Positions 12,808-22,835 are shown, counted from the first letter of the stretch. The stretch is 64,000 bases of DNA from Torymus aiolomorphi (GCA_036365515.1 CM070874.1:222370442-222434441); one strand, 5' to 3'. Numbers and translations: made by a program. Notes: a model not told the origin generated them from the letters alone.

Positions 12808-13051
12808 CTATTGATTGGGGTGTGTAGTAATATTAGACTCAACTTCTCTATGTAAGTGCAAAAGAGTATGATGCCTCTTTTTAGATGTGAAACAGCTATA
12901 TTTTGATTTGCAGCGATTCTGAGGATGACCGCTACCTAAGCAATTGAAATAGACATTTTTACATTTGGCCAGTTCTCTTCTGTCCACTACGTGCATTCGT
13001 GAGACCTGGTAGCAGTTAGCAAGAGTGTATTCTGCGTTACAGAGGACACAC
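12808..13051 (-). pseudogene. BEL/Pao gag zinc-knuckle region
   Basis: The frame encodes CVLCNAEYTLANCYQ, then CKNVYFNCLGSGHPQNRC and CFTSKKRHHTLLH. These are the cysteine/histidine clusters of BEL/Pao gag, which bind RNA in the particle. One cysteine of the last cluster appears changed. Across the TTAA MITE (13052-13737) the frame continues exactly into NPKSLK at 13738, so the MITE landed in a coding Lys codon without losing bases. Confidence 0.85.
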
Positions 13052-13737
13052 TTAAGGGGGCTAGACACCTTTTTTCTCTGAAATAAGAAGTCACATTTTA
13101 ATACATAAATGTAAACTAATTATTTCATACTTTTTACATATAAAAGTGGGTATATTTACCTTACCTTAAAACTTTCTCCGATGGGCCTTTTATATGGTCC
13201 AGAACCATAGTCATCGATGAAACAAGTTTTTTCACTAACCGTAAGCTTTGAAATTTTCCTGTGGATGGATTGACTCCAGATTTGAACTAAATTACTCCTG
13301 AATAGTATAATTCTCATATGAGTGTAGGGATTTAGGATTAAATGTCGGAAAAAATTTTTACATCAGAAAAATTATGAAAAAATATAAAAAATTTAAAAAA
13401 ATTAAAAAAAAGACTCTTGAAAAACAGCACAATTTTTTTTTCCTCATTAGATCAAAAATCCCTACACTCATAGGAAAATTATACTATTCAGGAGTAATTT
13501 AGTTCAAATCTGGAGCAAATTCATCCACAGGAAAATTTCAAAGCTTACGGATAGTGAAAAAACTTGTTTCATCGATGACTATGGTTCTGGAGCATATAAA
13601 AGGCCCATCGGAGAAAGTTTTAAGGTAAGGTAAATATACCCACTTTTATATGTAAAAAGTATGAAATAATTAGTTTACATTTATATATTAAAATGTGACT
13701 TCTTATTTCAGAGAAGAAAGGTGTCTAGCCCCTTTAA
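13052..13737. mobile_element. Foldback MITE with TTAA target duplication
   Basis: TTAA at 13052-13055 and 13734-13737 flanks inverted termini GGGGGCTAGACACC and its near-perfect complement GGTGTCTAGCCCC. The arms pair for about 270 bp each (13056-13325 with 13465-13733), leaving a short AT-rich loop. It has no ORF. The TTAA target is typical of piggyBac-type elements, although the termini do not start with the usual CCC. Insertion in the BEL/Pao gag gives an exact empty-site reading. Confidence 0.85.
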
Positions 13738-13976
13738 GGGACTTAGGATTGTAGTCCTTAGAGCTTGTCTGCAACAAATGGACAGTGCTCGAATCGTTAT
13801 CTCTTTTTGACACTTTTCCTTTCGCACCTTTTGACTTGGGGCTTGGGGAAGAATTGCTCGGGTTTTCTTTCCCGTCATCCAGATTTTCGAGTTGACCTTT
13901 GATGATCTCTTTTAATTGAGCAGTAGTAGATGGAGTATCGTTCGACTTGTCTATGGATTTCTTCCATTCCTTTTTA
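13738..13976 (-). pseudogene. BEL/Pao gag middle part
   Basis: The minus frame runs KKEWKKSIDKSNDTP, TTAQLKEIIKGQLENLDDG, a Ser/Lys-rich linker and then SKDYNPKSLK. This is the gag segment that precedes the zinc knuckles in BEL/Pao elements. Upstream it is cut by element 1, and on the far side of that insertion gag resumes near 18338. The ORF's apparent N-terminus beyond 13977 is element sequence, not gag. Confidence 0.75.
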
Positions 13977-14439
13977 GGCACGACCGCTTCTCGGGACAGC
14001 CTTATATTTTCATCAATGCGAAAATTGTAACACTTCAAAAACTGAAAGTTTACGATATAAAAACTATTTTCCACCCACAATGAGTTCATTTTAAGCGTTT
14101 TTGGAGATGTATGTATGTCGGTACGTATGTATGTAATCAAGTAACCCGATTATCTCAGTGAAATTTCGATGGATCCAAACGGGCTTTGGGAAAAATACTT
14201 ATCTAATTATATGTAACTGGCAGTTCCCTAGCGAAGGTGATCAATGGAAAATTTTAGAAATGGGAGCATAAAGAAATATTTCAAAAAATCGATTTTTAAC
14301 CTTAATGTCTAGAAAAATTAGTTTTAAGCTTATATCTATAGGCCTATCTGCTAAAACTAATTAAAAGACACCTTTTTTCTGTTGGGAATCTGTTGCTTCG
14401 AGCAATATTTACCAACACAAATACGACAAAACGTCAAAA

Positions 14440-15130
14440 AAGGTAAAAAAATGGAGGATTTTCGACTATAACTCAGCAGGATTTGATTTTACACATAAAT
14501 ATTAAATACAAAAATTGTAGATAATATTGAAACAAAACTTTTTCCCATTTAACATTATCATGTAAAATTGATTCTTGATGAGTTAAATTCATAAAAACGA
14601 TTTTTAACGCCTGAATGTACCTAAAATGGTCGATTTTCGTTTATAACATAGCAGGGCTTGATTTTATACAAAAATGTTAAATAGAAAAGTTGTAGATAAT
14701 AATTAAATAAAACTTTTTCCCATTTAACATTATCATGTAAAATTGATTCTTGAAGAGTTAAATTCATAAAAACGATTTTTAACGCCTGAATGTACCTAAA
14801 ATGGTCGATTTTCGTTTATAACTTAGCAGGACTTGATTTTATACAAAAATGTTAAATACAAAAGTTGTAGATAATAATTAAATAAAACTTTTTCCCATTT
14901 AACATTTGCATCAAAAATCAATACCTGACGAGTTAGACCTATAAAAACGATTTTAAACGCCTAAATATATATAAAATGAACAATTTTTAGCTATAACGAC
15001 ACAGGATTTAACTTTACACAAATATCTTAAATGTAAAAATTGTAGATTATAATAAAACAAAAATTTATCCCATTTAATATTTTCATGTAAAATCAATTCT
15101 CGCTTATTATTTAACAGAATTCGATTTGAT
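14440..15130. repeat. Tandem array, about 4 units of roughly 175 bp, in element 1
   Basis: Units share AACGATTTTTAACGCCT, ATGTACCTAAAATGG, TTTATAAC-TAGCAGG, TTTTTCCCATTTAACATT and GTTGTAGATAATA. Unit starts are near 14597, 14771 and 14943. The matching array in element 2 is at about 60170-60850 on the other strand, so the array is an inherited part of the element. Confidence 0.8.
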
Positions 15131-16236
15131 ACAGAAATATTAAATAGAATAGCTATCAATAAAATCGGAAAAATCAATATCCAAAGATAATATAATTACA
15201 AAAATATAATAATGAGATACAAAAGTACATTTGATTACAATATTCAACCTGATAAACATATTGGTAAAAAATAATTCAAGAAACGAAATATCTATTTCTC
15301 TTTTTTCTACAAAAAAAAAAACGAATATTATGCAAACTAAAACATTGTTGACATTATATTATGCTCTTTATAATAGTCTTAAAAATTATGGAATAATATC
15401 TTGTCGTTCTTTATATATGAATAGTCGAAGATCATTAAATAATTTACAAAATAAAATTTTTAAAACTAAATTTAAAAATACTTTTGTGTTTGAGAGATGC
15501 CCTTTAAATATCCAATAATTATTTTTTTTTTGAGTCCGTTTTCTATCATTATAAGAAACTAAATATCAGAGACAAACAATACACAAGAAATAGAACTGTA
15601 CAGATACCAATAAAAAAAACTCAAACAATAACTAACAAAAACTGTTACATAGAAGCTGTCAGAACTTATAATTCCTTGTCAAATGATCTAGAGAAATTAG
15701 AATGTAGTAGAATTAAAATTAGAAAAATGTATAAAAATTGGGTTGGTAAAAATATATAATTATGTTATCTTATTGTTTCGATAACAAATTTAAGAAATTT
15801 GATACAAGATTGCATAGCTTAACCTGTCTACTATGGTCACAGGACCTAAGCGATTGAACTAAAAGAATCAAAATTGTCTAATATTATATAAGTACGTGTT
15901 AAAGTAATATCATATTTACAAAAAAAACTTTTGTGTAATGTATGTGCTATAAATTTTGTAGTATGGCAAATTTCAATGTATAAAGAATGCAATATTTTAA
16001 CTGATTCTGTCAGTATTAGTGTGCTAGAAAATTATTAAGTAGGTAAGTCTCACTGGGTAGAAGTCTGCGAAATACATAATGATGTATTTTAATACAACAG
16101 ATACCCTGAAGTGAGTACTTACACCTTAACTAAACTTAGAAATTAACCAGTCGAGCTAATATTACCAGCGATAACTACCTACCCGTATCGCATTTAACCA
16201 CACACGCAGCACTTTTATGATATCCCCAGTTCCTAA

Positions 16237-16533
16237 TTACCTATCCCCTCACACTATAAAATACAAACACTTGAAGATCACTTAGAGCTGCAGAAGCAGC
16301 AAAATAGGGTTGGACGATCTAGGCTGGCACTACTCCATAGATGCCAGTATGCTGAGAATCATCTAACAGCGATCCACAACTTCAGTAACCATACCACTTG
16401 GGAGGAAAGTACTGACAGAGACCGTCAATTGTATCTCAATGTCAAGGACTACCTCAGCCTAGGGATCCGCAAAGAACATGAACAGCAGAACAGTCCCTAT
16501 TCTGGGGGCAAGCGAGGAGAGTTGAGCATCTAA
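16237..16533 (+). CDS. Exon-like ORF in element 1, function unknown
   Basis: An open frame of about 98 codons without an ATG ends in TAA at 16531-16533. Its protein includes LEDHLELQKQQNRVGRSRLA, then HRCQYAENHLTAIHNFSNHT and DRDRQLYLNVKDYLSLGIRK. The same sequence is present in element 2 on the minus strand (about 59180-59430) with most residues conserved and one stop plus a late frameshift. A TATAAAA box lies at the start (16255-16261). It may be a spliced exon of an element-encoded protein or simply a conserved block. It was not recognised as any known family. Confidence 0.35.
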   Translation, partial: LPIPSHYKIQTLEDHLELQKQQNRVGRSRLALLHRCQYAENHLTAIHNFSNHTTWEESTDRDRQLYLNVKDYLSLGIRKEHEQQNSPYSGGKRGELSI

Positions 16534-18224
16534 AAACCACATATAACTAATAAATAGATGACACAAAAAAACATTACCATACAAAACAAAAGTCTGCAGC
16601 AATGGTTGTTGTTCACACGCTATACCAGCTACCTATGACAACTAGAGGGGAATAACTGGTGGAAACCTTCAACTGTTGTTTCACTGCTGGAACAGCTCCA
16701 GCCTGAGAGTCGCTGAAGACACAAGCAGCAGATTAACTGTACACACAGCCACTAGTATGAGAGGCAAACAAGGACAGTTGAGCACCGAAAAACCACATAT
16801 AATTAATAAATAAATGATCCAGGCAACATTTCTTCCACACCTAAGAAACAGTCTGTAGCAGTGCTCGTCATTTACACTTCTCTCGCTGTCACAGATATAC
16901 CTGCAACAACAGAAAGTACTATCAGCTCACCCATCATAGAGGTTAGGAACGAGAAAGGGCTTACTAAATCTGCTCTCGCCGTTGACACGCTGCCTTCTTG
17001 TCTATACCACGAATTATCATCAACCGGCGAACACGATGAAAGGGACGAAATTCACTAGAGTGGCGTATGACAGCAGCCGCTATCATCGCTGGTGACAACG
17101 GAAGCCAGACGTTGCGTTTGTTGATATCACACACCATGGACACACGCGCACACCGCACTAAGTACTCAGTAGGGCTAGCAGAAAGCGTGCGCGATCCATA
17201 TATAATATATAGATATGTATCTTAGGCCGTGTCTACAGTATGCGACAAATGCATCAGCGTGACTGCAGCCAATCACAGCTTGATTCGAGCGGTAGACACT
17301 CTTTCACTCTGCGCGAGTCAAGCTGTGATTGGCTGCAGTTACGCTGATCACATGAGCTTCTTGCATAGTTTAGACACGGCCTTATACACAGGGAGCGTTC
17401 GCGGTCATGCGGGTCGCATCATGCGTTTTTCCGCTATACTTATGTGCGCAAACGCAGCCTAGCCGAGATAGCCGTTACGGCTGCTGCAAATGCATTAGTA
17501 CTCATGGTCGCAGCGCAATGCCAGATTGCCGTTGCCGAATGTATCAATGTGCATGGCTTTATTCTTCTGTTTTTTTCTCCTTTCTGCGGTATTAGTCTAT
17601 GAGTGTATGTGTCGCGAGTATTTTTTCGTAATTGAGATTGTATAGGTATATGTAGTTAGGAACACCCATGAGCAGCTATAGTCTCCACCTTTCGTCAGAA
17701 CTGTATGAAATTTAACTCTATGTTTTTTTTTTATTAATCTAGAGTAATAAAACAATAGTTCTTCTCAAATAATTTAACAGAATTTGACTATATACAAAAA
17801 TTTCGAATACAAAAGTTGTGAATAACATTGAAACAAAACTTTTTTTCTATTTAACGTTTTCATAAATAAAAATAAAAACGATTATTATAATTTCGATAAA
17901 AATTATGAATACCGTGTTTTTAATATTACTATATGCACTTTGATCATATCAATTAATACTTAATAAATTTATATGCATCATAGGCTAATTAAAAAGTTAT
18001 TTACATATATCTATATATGTAGAATTAAAATGCAAACCTTTTACAAAAAAGAAGAAACAAATGTGTAAAAGTAAATGGATAATTTTTATTTAAATTTTAT
18101 TGCAGATGTATTTATGTTTATTTTAATGATAAAAACGATAAAAATAAAGTATTACAATTTTTGCAATAATAAAATTATAAGGTTCTTCTGAGCATTGCGG
18201 TCGTGCCTATTATGTAAAACCGAA

Positions 18225-18333
18225 GTTTTTACATAGGGTGTAGGGGCGAAGAGCGAAGCGAGGAGCAGGTGTGTGTGGGGGCGGGGGCGGGGGGGCTGGC
18301 GTGTCGAAGATACGCAGGGGAGCTCGGCCCCCT
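18225..18333. repeat. G-rich right terminus of element 1
   Basis: The terminus is G-rich, with several GGGGGC runs near 18277-18300, and is preceded by GCGAAGCGAGGAGCAG. The complementary C-rich version is at the left end of element 2 (57912-58030). Both copies have GAAGTTTTTACATA-like sequence just inside. It defines one end of the element. Confidence 0.7.
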
Positions 18334-18337
18334 TAGT

Positions 18338-18712
18338 TAGTATTAGCTTCGAAGAGCTTTACTGCTATGTGTACAAGAATATGATTCCCTATATATCTAA
18401 TTTCTTGAGACTCTCCAGAGGATCGAAAAACTCCCTGCTAACTCGCTTCAGTTCTGATTCGTTCTCAACTTTCATGGGCGTTATGTTTAGAATTGAAGTG
18501 ATAAGAGTAGAAACGAAACGACGCTTATTGTTGTAATACTCTAGAAGAGCATTCCGCGCTGTTTCGTATTGATCTCCAGCGATTTGTATGGCCTTTAACA
18601 ATTCCATATCTTCGCCAATGAGAGTTGTTCTTAGATAATAGTGTTTGATTGCAGGATCTAGATCCGTTCTACGATGAACCATGGATCTATACAGATCTCT
18701 CCCAATCTGCAA
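18338..18712 (-). pseudogene. BEL/Pao gag N-terminal part
   Basis: The minus frame reads QIGRDLYRSMVHRRTDLDPA, IKHYYLRTTLIGEDMELLKA and YETARNALLEYYNNKRRFVS, a DUF1759-type BEL/Pao gag domain. After LESLKKLDI a frameshift leads to NHILVHIAVK (about 18350-18385), then the element 1 insertion. The domain forms the capsid-like part of the particle in active elements. The start codon and leader up to the LTR (18713-18764) are not clear. Confidence 0.85.
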
Positions 18713-18764
18713 ATTTACCAGAAAATTTTGTCAAGTGCATTTTCGGAAGCGAATGAGCTAGATA

Positions 18765-19133
18765 GAATTTCGGAGACGTGGGAAAAGTGGTACTGGTAAA
18801 TAACTAGGCGCAAAATACTTGAAAAGAATACACTCTTTATTATAAGCTTCAAATCGCAGCTGAAGTCCGGGGTCTACATCGCTTGTCGCGGAGCAGTACA
18901 AAGAAATGTTTACGCACCGGCGGTCGGAGCCAGAAGTGTATAGTGCAAAAGTGTGTGCGGGTAGCGGGGAAGAGGGCGAGTTGTGAGAGACGTCGCGGTC
19001 TCACCTATATTCACGCATACAAACATTACGCGGGTTTCAATTGGCCTTTCGACTATCGCCTGACTGTGACGTAGCTCCTACGTCATAAACGAAGGAGAGC
19101 GCTTTGTATTTCTATCTCTCTCTTTAAAGCACA
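18765..19133 (-). repeat. 5' LTR of the minus-strand BEL/Pao element
   Basis: On the minus strand it begins TGTGCTTTAAAGAGAG and ends near CCGAAATTCTATC. It matches the partial copy at 9290-9515. An AATAAAGAGTG-like poly(A) signal on the minus strand lies near 18830-18840. It immediately precedes gag. Confidence 0.65.
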
Positions 19134-20330
19134 CCTTTTCAAAAAAAGTGACGCAATTTCCAAGACAACGTCTATTTATTTCTTATAAAAAGACGAGTAT
19201 TTGGACACAGTTTTAATGCTGCGGGGTTGCATCCCCTATTTCTTATAAGGGTAAATATGATTTTTTGATTTTTTCCCTTGTGTTTTAGATATAAAAATGT
19301 TGTAATGAGCTAAATTTGATTAAAAATTGCCATGTTATAAAGAAAATTAAAAATTTTAGTCGACCTGTTTCAGGGTTCAAAAAAGAAAAACATGGACAAG
19401 GTGAATTACCCTTAATTTAATTAATTACCCTTCAGTGATTAAAGAAAATTAATCACAACATTCTTTTGGAATTTTAATTTTGAAATGCCTATTTTGATTA
19501 ATATTTATCATTAAATGTGAAATAAATAAAAAGTGTTCTAATTTTAGTAGGGGTGGCAACCCCTATCAACTTCATCATTACTAGTGAAAACTTTTTTCAT
19601 TTTTATTAATTTGTATAATTAGGTGTTTGATCGATGAATCTAATATTTTTTAATACAACAGTTATTATGTTCGTCTAATTTGCAAACACTCTTTTGACTT
19701 ATTTCCCAACCCTAAAAATTCTATTTTCGTGCAAATTTTACGAAATTTAATTAATTGGATAGAATACCAGAATTCTGTGATAGTTTTTAAGAACTTTTTA
19801 CTTATTAGGTTTTAAGTGATATGTTGGATATTTTATAGACGGTAAAAATATCCTTAAAGTTCTTTCCAAAAATAGTTTGTCTTCATTTTTTAATGAACCA
19901 CCCGACTGTTTATTTCTTAAGAAAAGAATTTTATATATAAGCACATTTTTTACGCTGATAAGAAAATTTTGCAAAGATTTTGCTGATAAAAAATATTTTG
20001 CAATGTTCATAAAATTCAAAATTAATATTGCTGGGCCTCTAGATTTTGTAAGAAAATCACATTAATGGGGTTAGTTATCTCAAAAGTTTTACAAAGAATC
20101 ATATTACTCGTCGGTATTCGGAAAATATTTGGCAAAATTTAATGTTCAAGGACCTACTTAAAATAATAATATTAATAAAAATTTTCACGGGGTGGATTTT
20201 CGGGCTAAGGCACGTTTCACTTGCGTACCTTAGCGGTTCAATTCCATATCTCTCGGTTCAACTCCCAGAGATATAATAGCCAGATTAGATAACAGACGCT
20301 ACAACGTCGTGCAATGTTAACCTAATCCGG
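19134..20330. other. AT-rich stretch, no gene recognised
   Basis: Only short, low-complexity ORFs are present. A GGGTTGCATCCCC hairpin lies near 19224 and a related GGGTGGCAACCCC near 19552. A block near 20110-20190 (AAATTTAATGTTCAAGGACCT) resembles 28855-28890 on the other side of the Gypsy element, suggesting a dispersed repeat. Confidence 0.4.
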
Positions 20331-20650
20331 TTACTTACCATGCAACACGCAAATCGAAGACTTGCGCTTTGTTTCTCACCAGTGACTCGAACTCTCCTCT
20401 CGTTCACTGGTTCGTGTGCCGGCTGCTCAGATGAAACGATACGTTTTCTCTTACGTAACGACCGCAGAGGCGGCGGGGAACGGGGAATGACTAGGTCGCG
20501 AAATAATAACTCGAGCAGTTAAAGTTAATAATAAAAGACTATTGTTTATTAAATAAAAGAAGTTGTGGTTTGATAATAGATCAGAAATATAAAAGAATTG
20601 AATTTAGATTCGCGTATTCCCTATCTAAACGGTGCGCCAGCACGTTACCT

Positions 20651-20748
20651 CAGGGGCCTAATTCTAAATTTGTAGACCAATCAGGGAGCTCCTTTAAAAA
20701 GAAAAGCAGTTGTCTTGAGGCCGAGACACATTTAGAATCAGGCCCCTG
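20651..20748. mobile_element. Small MITE with CAGGGGCCT inverted ends
   Basis: The 98-bp block has inverted termini CAGGGGCCTAATTCTAAAT and its near-complement ATTTAGAATCAGGCCCCTG. The flanks ACGTTACCT and ACGTCAGCT are similar but not identical, compatible with an old 8-9 bp duplication of hAT type. It has no coding capacity. Confidence 0.55.
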
Positions 20749-20870
20749 ACGTCAGCTGCCTCGGAGACTGACGTCATGCTCACGGTAATTTACGCCGCGT
20801 AGGTGGGGTATAAATAGGCCTCACGTGTGCGGTACTCTACGCGCGCGCTCTCTCTCACGAGCGGTAACAA
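20747..20870 (+). promoter_or_regulatory. Promoter-like block with two TGACGTCA sites and a TATA box
   Basis: TGACGTCA (CRE/ATF-type) occurs at 20747-20754 and 20769-20776. TATAAATA lies at 20809-20816 after a G-rich BRE-like GGTGGGG, followed by GC-rich sequence and an ATG at 20874. The arrangement fits a plus-strand RNA polymerase II promoter of a host gene or of an old LTR. Downstream sequence is cut by the Gypsy element at 21038. Confidence 0.4.
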
Positions 20871-20873
20871 CAA

Positions 20874-21005
20874 GATGGAAGCCGGACTCTCTCGCGCCGG
20901 CCCGCTCCTCGTCTCGTCGATGCAGCTCCAACACTGCATCGACGCGCCCTCTAGCGTTCGCTACCACGAACTTACTAATTATCGACGTCGGTACGGCAGA
21001 CCGTG
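20874..21005 (+). CDS. Short ORF after the promoter-like block, unknown
   Basis: An ATG 58 bp after the TATA box opens a 43-codon frame starting MEAGLSRAGPLLVSS and ending RRRYGRP before TGA. A CGATGCAG...CTGCATCGA hairpin is inside. It could be a first exon, an upstream ORF or chance. No family was recognised and coding status is doubtful. Confidence 0.2.
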
Positions 21006-21112
21006 ACAAAATATAGATCACACCAAAAGCAATATGTTGTAACATGCAAGTCTCGTTGCATTTCTAAATCACAACGGAAATAGTAAATATCAATAAGAAT
21101 ATCGAGCACGTG

Positions 21113-21148
21113 CGAGTGTTTACAAACACTCAGTAGTGTAAACACTCG
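21113..21148. promoter_or_regulatory. Inverted forkhead-type motif hairpin in the LTR
   Basis: Two 12-bp arms, CGAGTGTTTACA and TGTAAACACTCG, are separated by 12 bases. Each arm includes GTTTACA/TGTAAAC, the core recognised by forkhead (FOXO-type) factors. It could be a DNA-level dimer site or an RNA hairpin; only the motif itself is seen. It is repeated in the 3' LTR. Confidence 0.5.
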
Positions 21149-21213
21149 TATACTCGCTCATTCATTCAAGGAAGCAGCTGACGTCACGAATGAATCAAAA
21201 CGACAACAAGACA

Positions 21214-21236
21214 TTCGAGAACGTTCTCGAATGTTC
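21214..21236. promoter_or_regulatory. Perfect five-unit heat-shock element (HSE1)
   Basis: Alternating TTC and GAA triplets at 21214, 21219, 21224, 21229 and 21234 are each spaced by exactly two bases. This is the consensus for cooperative trimeric HSF binding. The same site is at 28072-28094 in the 3' LTR. Confidence 0.85.
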
Positions 21237-21433
21237 CATGCATTTCTATGCACTTCAATAATGCAGCTATTGGACTTTTATATTTTGTAAGACGGCCACC
21301 AGAGGTACTTTCCTCCGGTACATCCGACGTTGTAATTTTAAATACTCTGGTGACCGTCATTCATGCTCTTTTTGTAACTTTTTCTTTTTTATACTGTGAA
21401 AGAGTAGCCAAGGTGGGGAGAGCGAAGCAAATG

Positions 21434-21451
21434 TTCTAGAAGCTTCCAGAA
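21434..21451. promoter_or_regulatory. Perfect four-unit heat-shock element (HSE2)
   Basis: TTC, GAA, TTC and GAA triplets are spaced by two bases, ending 13 bp before TATAAATA (21465-21472). This is the position expected for a proximal heat-shock promoter. The duplicate is at 28292-28309 in the 3' LTR. Confidence 0.85.
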
Positions 21452-21464
21452 TCGTGGAGATCGG

Positions 21465-21472
21465 TATAAATA
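21465..21472 (+). promoter_or_regulatory. TATA box of the Gypsy LTR
   Basis: TATAAATA follows the proximal heat-shock element. The transcription start is expected about 25-30 bp downstream, near a CATTCTGAGAC stretch. Confidence 0.75.
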
Positions 21473-21823
21473 CGACCGATCTCACCGATTCTGGTCATTC
21501 TGAGACTAGCTACGGAACAGCTATTAGCGCTCCAGCTTGGCTCCTCTCAAATAACTAATGTATTGAGATGATAATTAATTAATAAAGAGAGTCTCACTCT
21601 CGTTTTATACTTCTATCTGCTTTGGTCATTGACTATACCCTGTCAATTCTTTACCTCTTCCCAGCATGAAGTCATATATTAATTTAAACTTTTCAAATGT
21701 AAAATCGTATAATTCATTTTTTCTTATTCTTATTTTTTGTTTTTCAATCACTCGGGAACTTTTATATTAAATTTGATCAAAAACAAAAAAGACTTGTCTT
21801 TGACAGTCTAAATATCTTACATT

Positions 21824-21841
21824 TGGCGCTCAACAACGTGG
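21824..21841 (+). promoter_or_regulatory. tRNA primer-binding site
   Basis: TGGCGCTCAACAACGTGG starts two bases after the LTR end and begins with TGG, complementary to a tRNA CCA end. Which tRNA serves as primer was not determined. Confidence 0.7.
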
Positions 21842-21948
21842 GGCCCGAGTAGCAAAAAATCAGATTAAAGTGCACTTAGATTTCTAATGAAATCTACTTA
21901 AGCACAGCATAAAAAATAATTTTAAAGAAAACAGCATAAAGATTTCCA

Positions 21949-22835
21949 ATGAGATCGGATTATGCATACTGTCCGTTCGACGATGGCGCATATGCGCGAA
22001 TATCATATCTCGAACAGAGACAAACCCTTCTCGAGGTGGAGTATGCGCAACAAGCTGAGTCCATCGAAGCATTAGAGGAGAAGAGTAACTCCTTGGAGGA
22101 ACATCCGGCCAAAAGAGTGTTTTCCTGGTATAATCTTTTTATGTCCTTAGAAAACACCCTCAGGCTGTCCTCTAATTCGTAGATTCCTCCAATCGTTTAC
22201 AAAAAAAGGTTGAAGTCAGATTTCAATTTATTGAATCGACTATAGCCGAAATAACGGATAAGATGCAAAATCTCTCGTTGCAGTAATCAACGGAGAAAAC
22301 TTCTAACTTTTCCGAATTAAACCTTTTTATCCATGCCAAGGGCACTCCACGAATTCCGATCTTTATCCATAAGCACATCCAGAATCATGGCGTCGACCAG
22401 GCGATCCATCTTTGCGGAGCGAAGCAAAACCTCCGAAGAGCTTCTCAACGAAATGGAGCCGCTCAATGATACGGATGCACGTTTGGATAAAAACAAAGAT
22501 TGGCAAAAGGCAGTAACCGAGGAATTAAAAATTCTCGATGACCAACAAGGTGTGTTGGATAGCAAATACTCAGATTTGGCTGTAGAACAAGACAATCTGA
22601 GTACGCTATGCCAACAATGCACTAATTCATGTGCAACTAACCATGAGAATATTCTCAAACTGCATAAAGCAATGAAAAAATGCAGGAGCAATTCATCCAA
22701 ATGGAAGAAAAGATTTCGTTACTTGAAAAAGAAAATGATCAATTCATTGATCGTGAAGCAGAAATGCGACGCGTAAATAATCAATTACGCGACGAATGGG
22801 ACACGCTAAAAACACATCTCGGCTATCTTGCACTA
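21949..22835 (+). pseudogene. Gypsy gag N-terminal half, coiled-coil rich, frame-disrupted
   Basis: The segment has open stretches in changing frames. Frame 1 runs from 21949 to 22182 (YLEQRQTLLEVEYAQQAES...) and again from 22333 to about 22675 (MASTRRSIFAERSKTSEEL and following Glu/Lys/Leu-rich helix). Frame 3 continues at 22680-22835 with MQEQFIQMEEKISLLEKEND and RRVNNQLRDEWDTLKTHL. A switch lies at a six-A run (22674-22679). The heptad-like composition suggests a coiled-coil N-terminal gag domain. Either the copy has lost bases, or the assembly has deleted bases in homopolymers, or the real gag starts downstream. Confidence 0.55.

Larger units (their letters stand above)
13977..18333. mobile_element. 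Element 1: large DNA element with asymmetric ends
   Basis: The left end starts GGCACGACCGCTTCTCGGGA and the right end finishes AGCTCGGCCCCCT. TA (or TTA) borders both sides, and removing the block restores a BEL/Pao gag-like junction (SKL...LT to KKEWKK on the minus strand). A second copy, element 2 (57912-61314), lies in the opposite orientation and matches at both ends and in the interior. The interior holds about four tandem units of roughly 175 bp, AT-rich sequence, and a block with exon-like ORFs. No transposase was recognised, so it is likely non-autonomous. A GCGGTCGTGCC inverted copy of the left end sits about 120 bp inside the right end. Confidence 0.75.
9290..19133 (-). mobile_element. 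Minus-strand BEL/Pao element, defective, with nested insertions
   Basis: Reading right to left, it has an LTR (about 18765-19133), gag N-part (18338-18712), gag C-part with zinc knuckles, protease, reverse transcriptase, RNase H and the start of the integrase half (to 9519), then a second partial LTR (about 9290-9515). The two LTR copies share the blocks GTGAGAGACG, TCACCTATATTCACGCATAC, AACATTACGCG, TTTCAATTGGC and CGTCATAAACGAAGGAG. Gag is split by element 1 (13977-18333) and by a TTAA MITE (13052-13737). The integrase core is absent because the pol reading runs straight into the left LTR. Many stops and frameshifts make it inactive. Confidence 0.85.
21038..21821 (+). repeat. 5' LTR of the Gypsy element
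   Basis: It contains, in order, a hairpin with forkhead-type GTAAACA cores (21113-21148), a TGACGTCA site (21179-21186), two heat-shock elements (21214-21236, 21434-21451), a TATA box (21465-21472) and AATAAAGAGAG (21579 on) as poly(A) signal. This gives a compact stress-responsive-looking U3. The duplicate LTR keeps all of these sites. Confidence 0.95.

Noticed and set aside
21248..21439. 63-codon ORF in the LTR (also 28106-28297)
   Set aside because: It overlaps the heat-shock and TATA region of U3. It is conserved only because the LTRs are duplicates.
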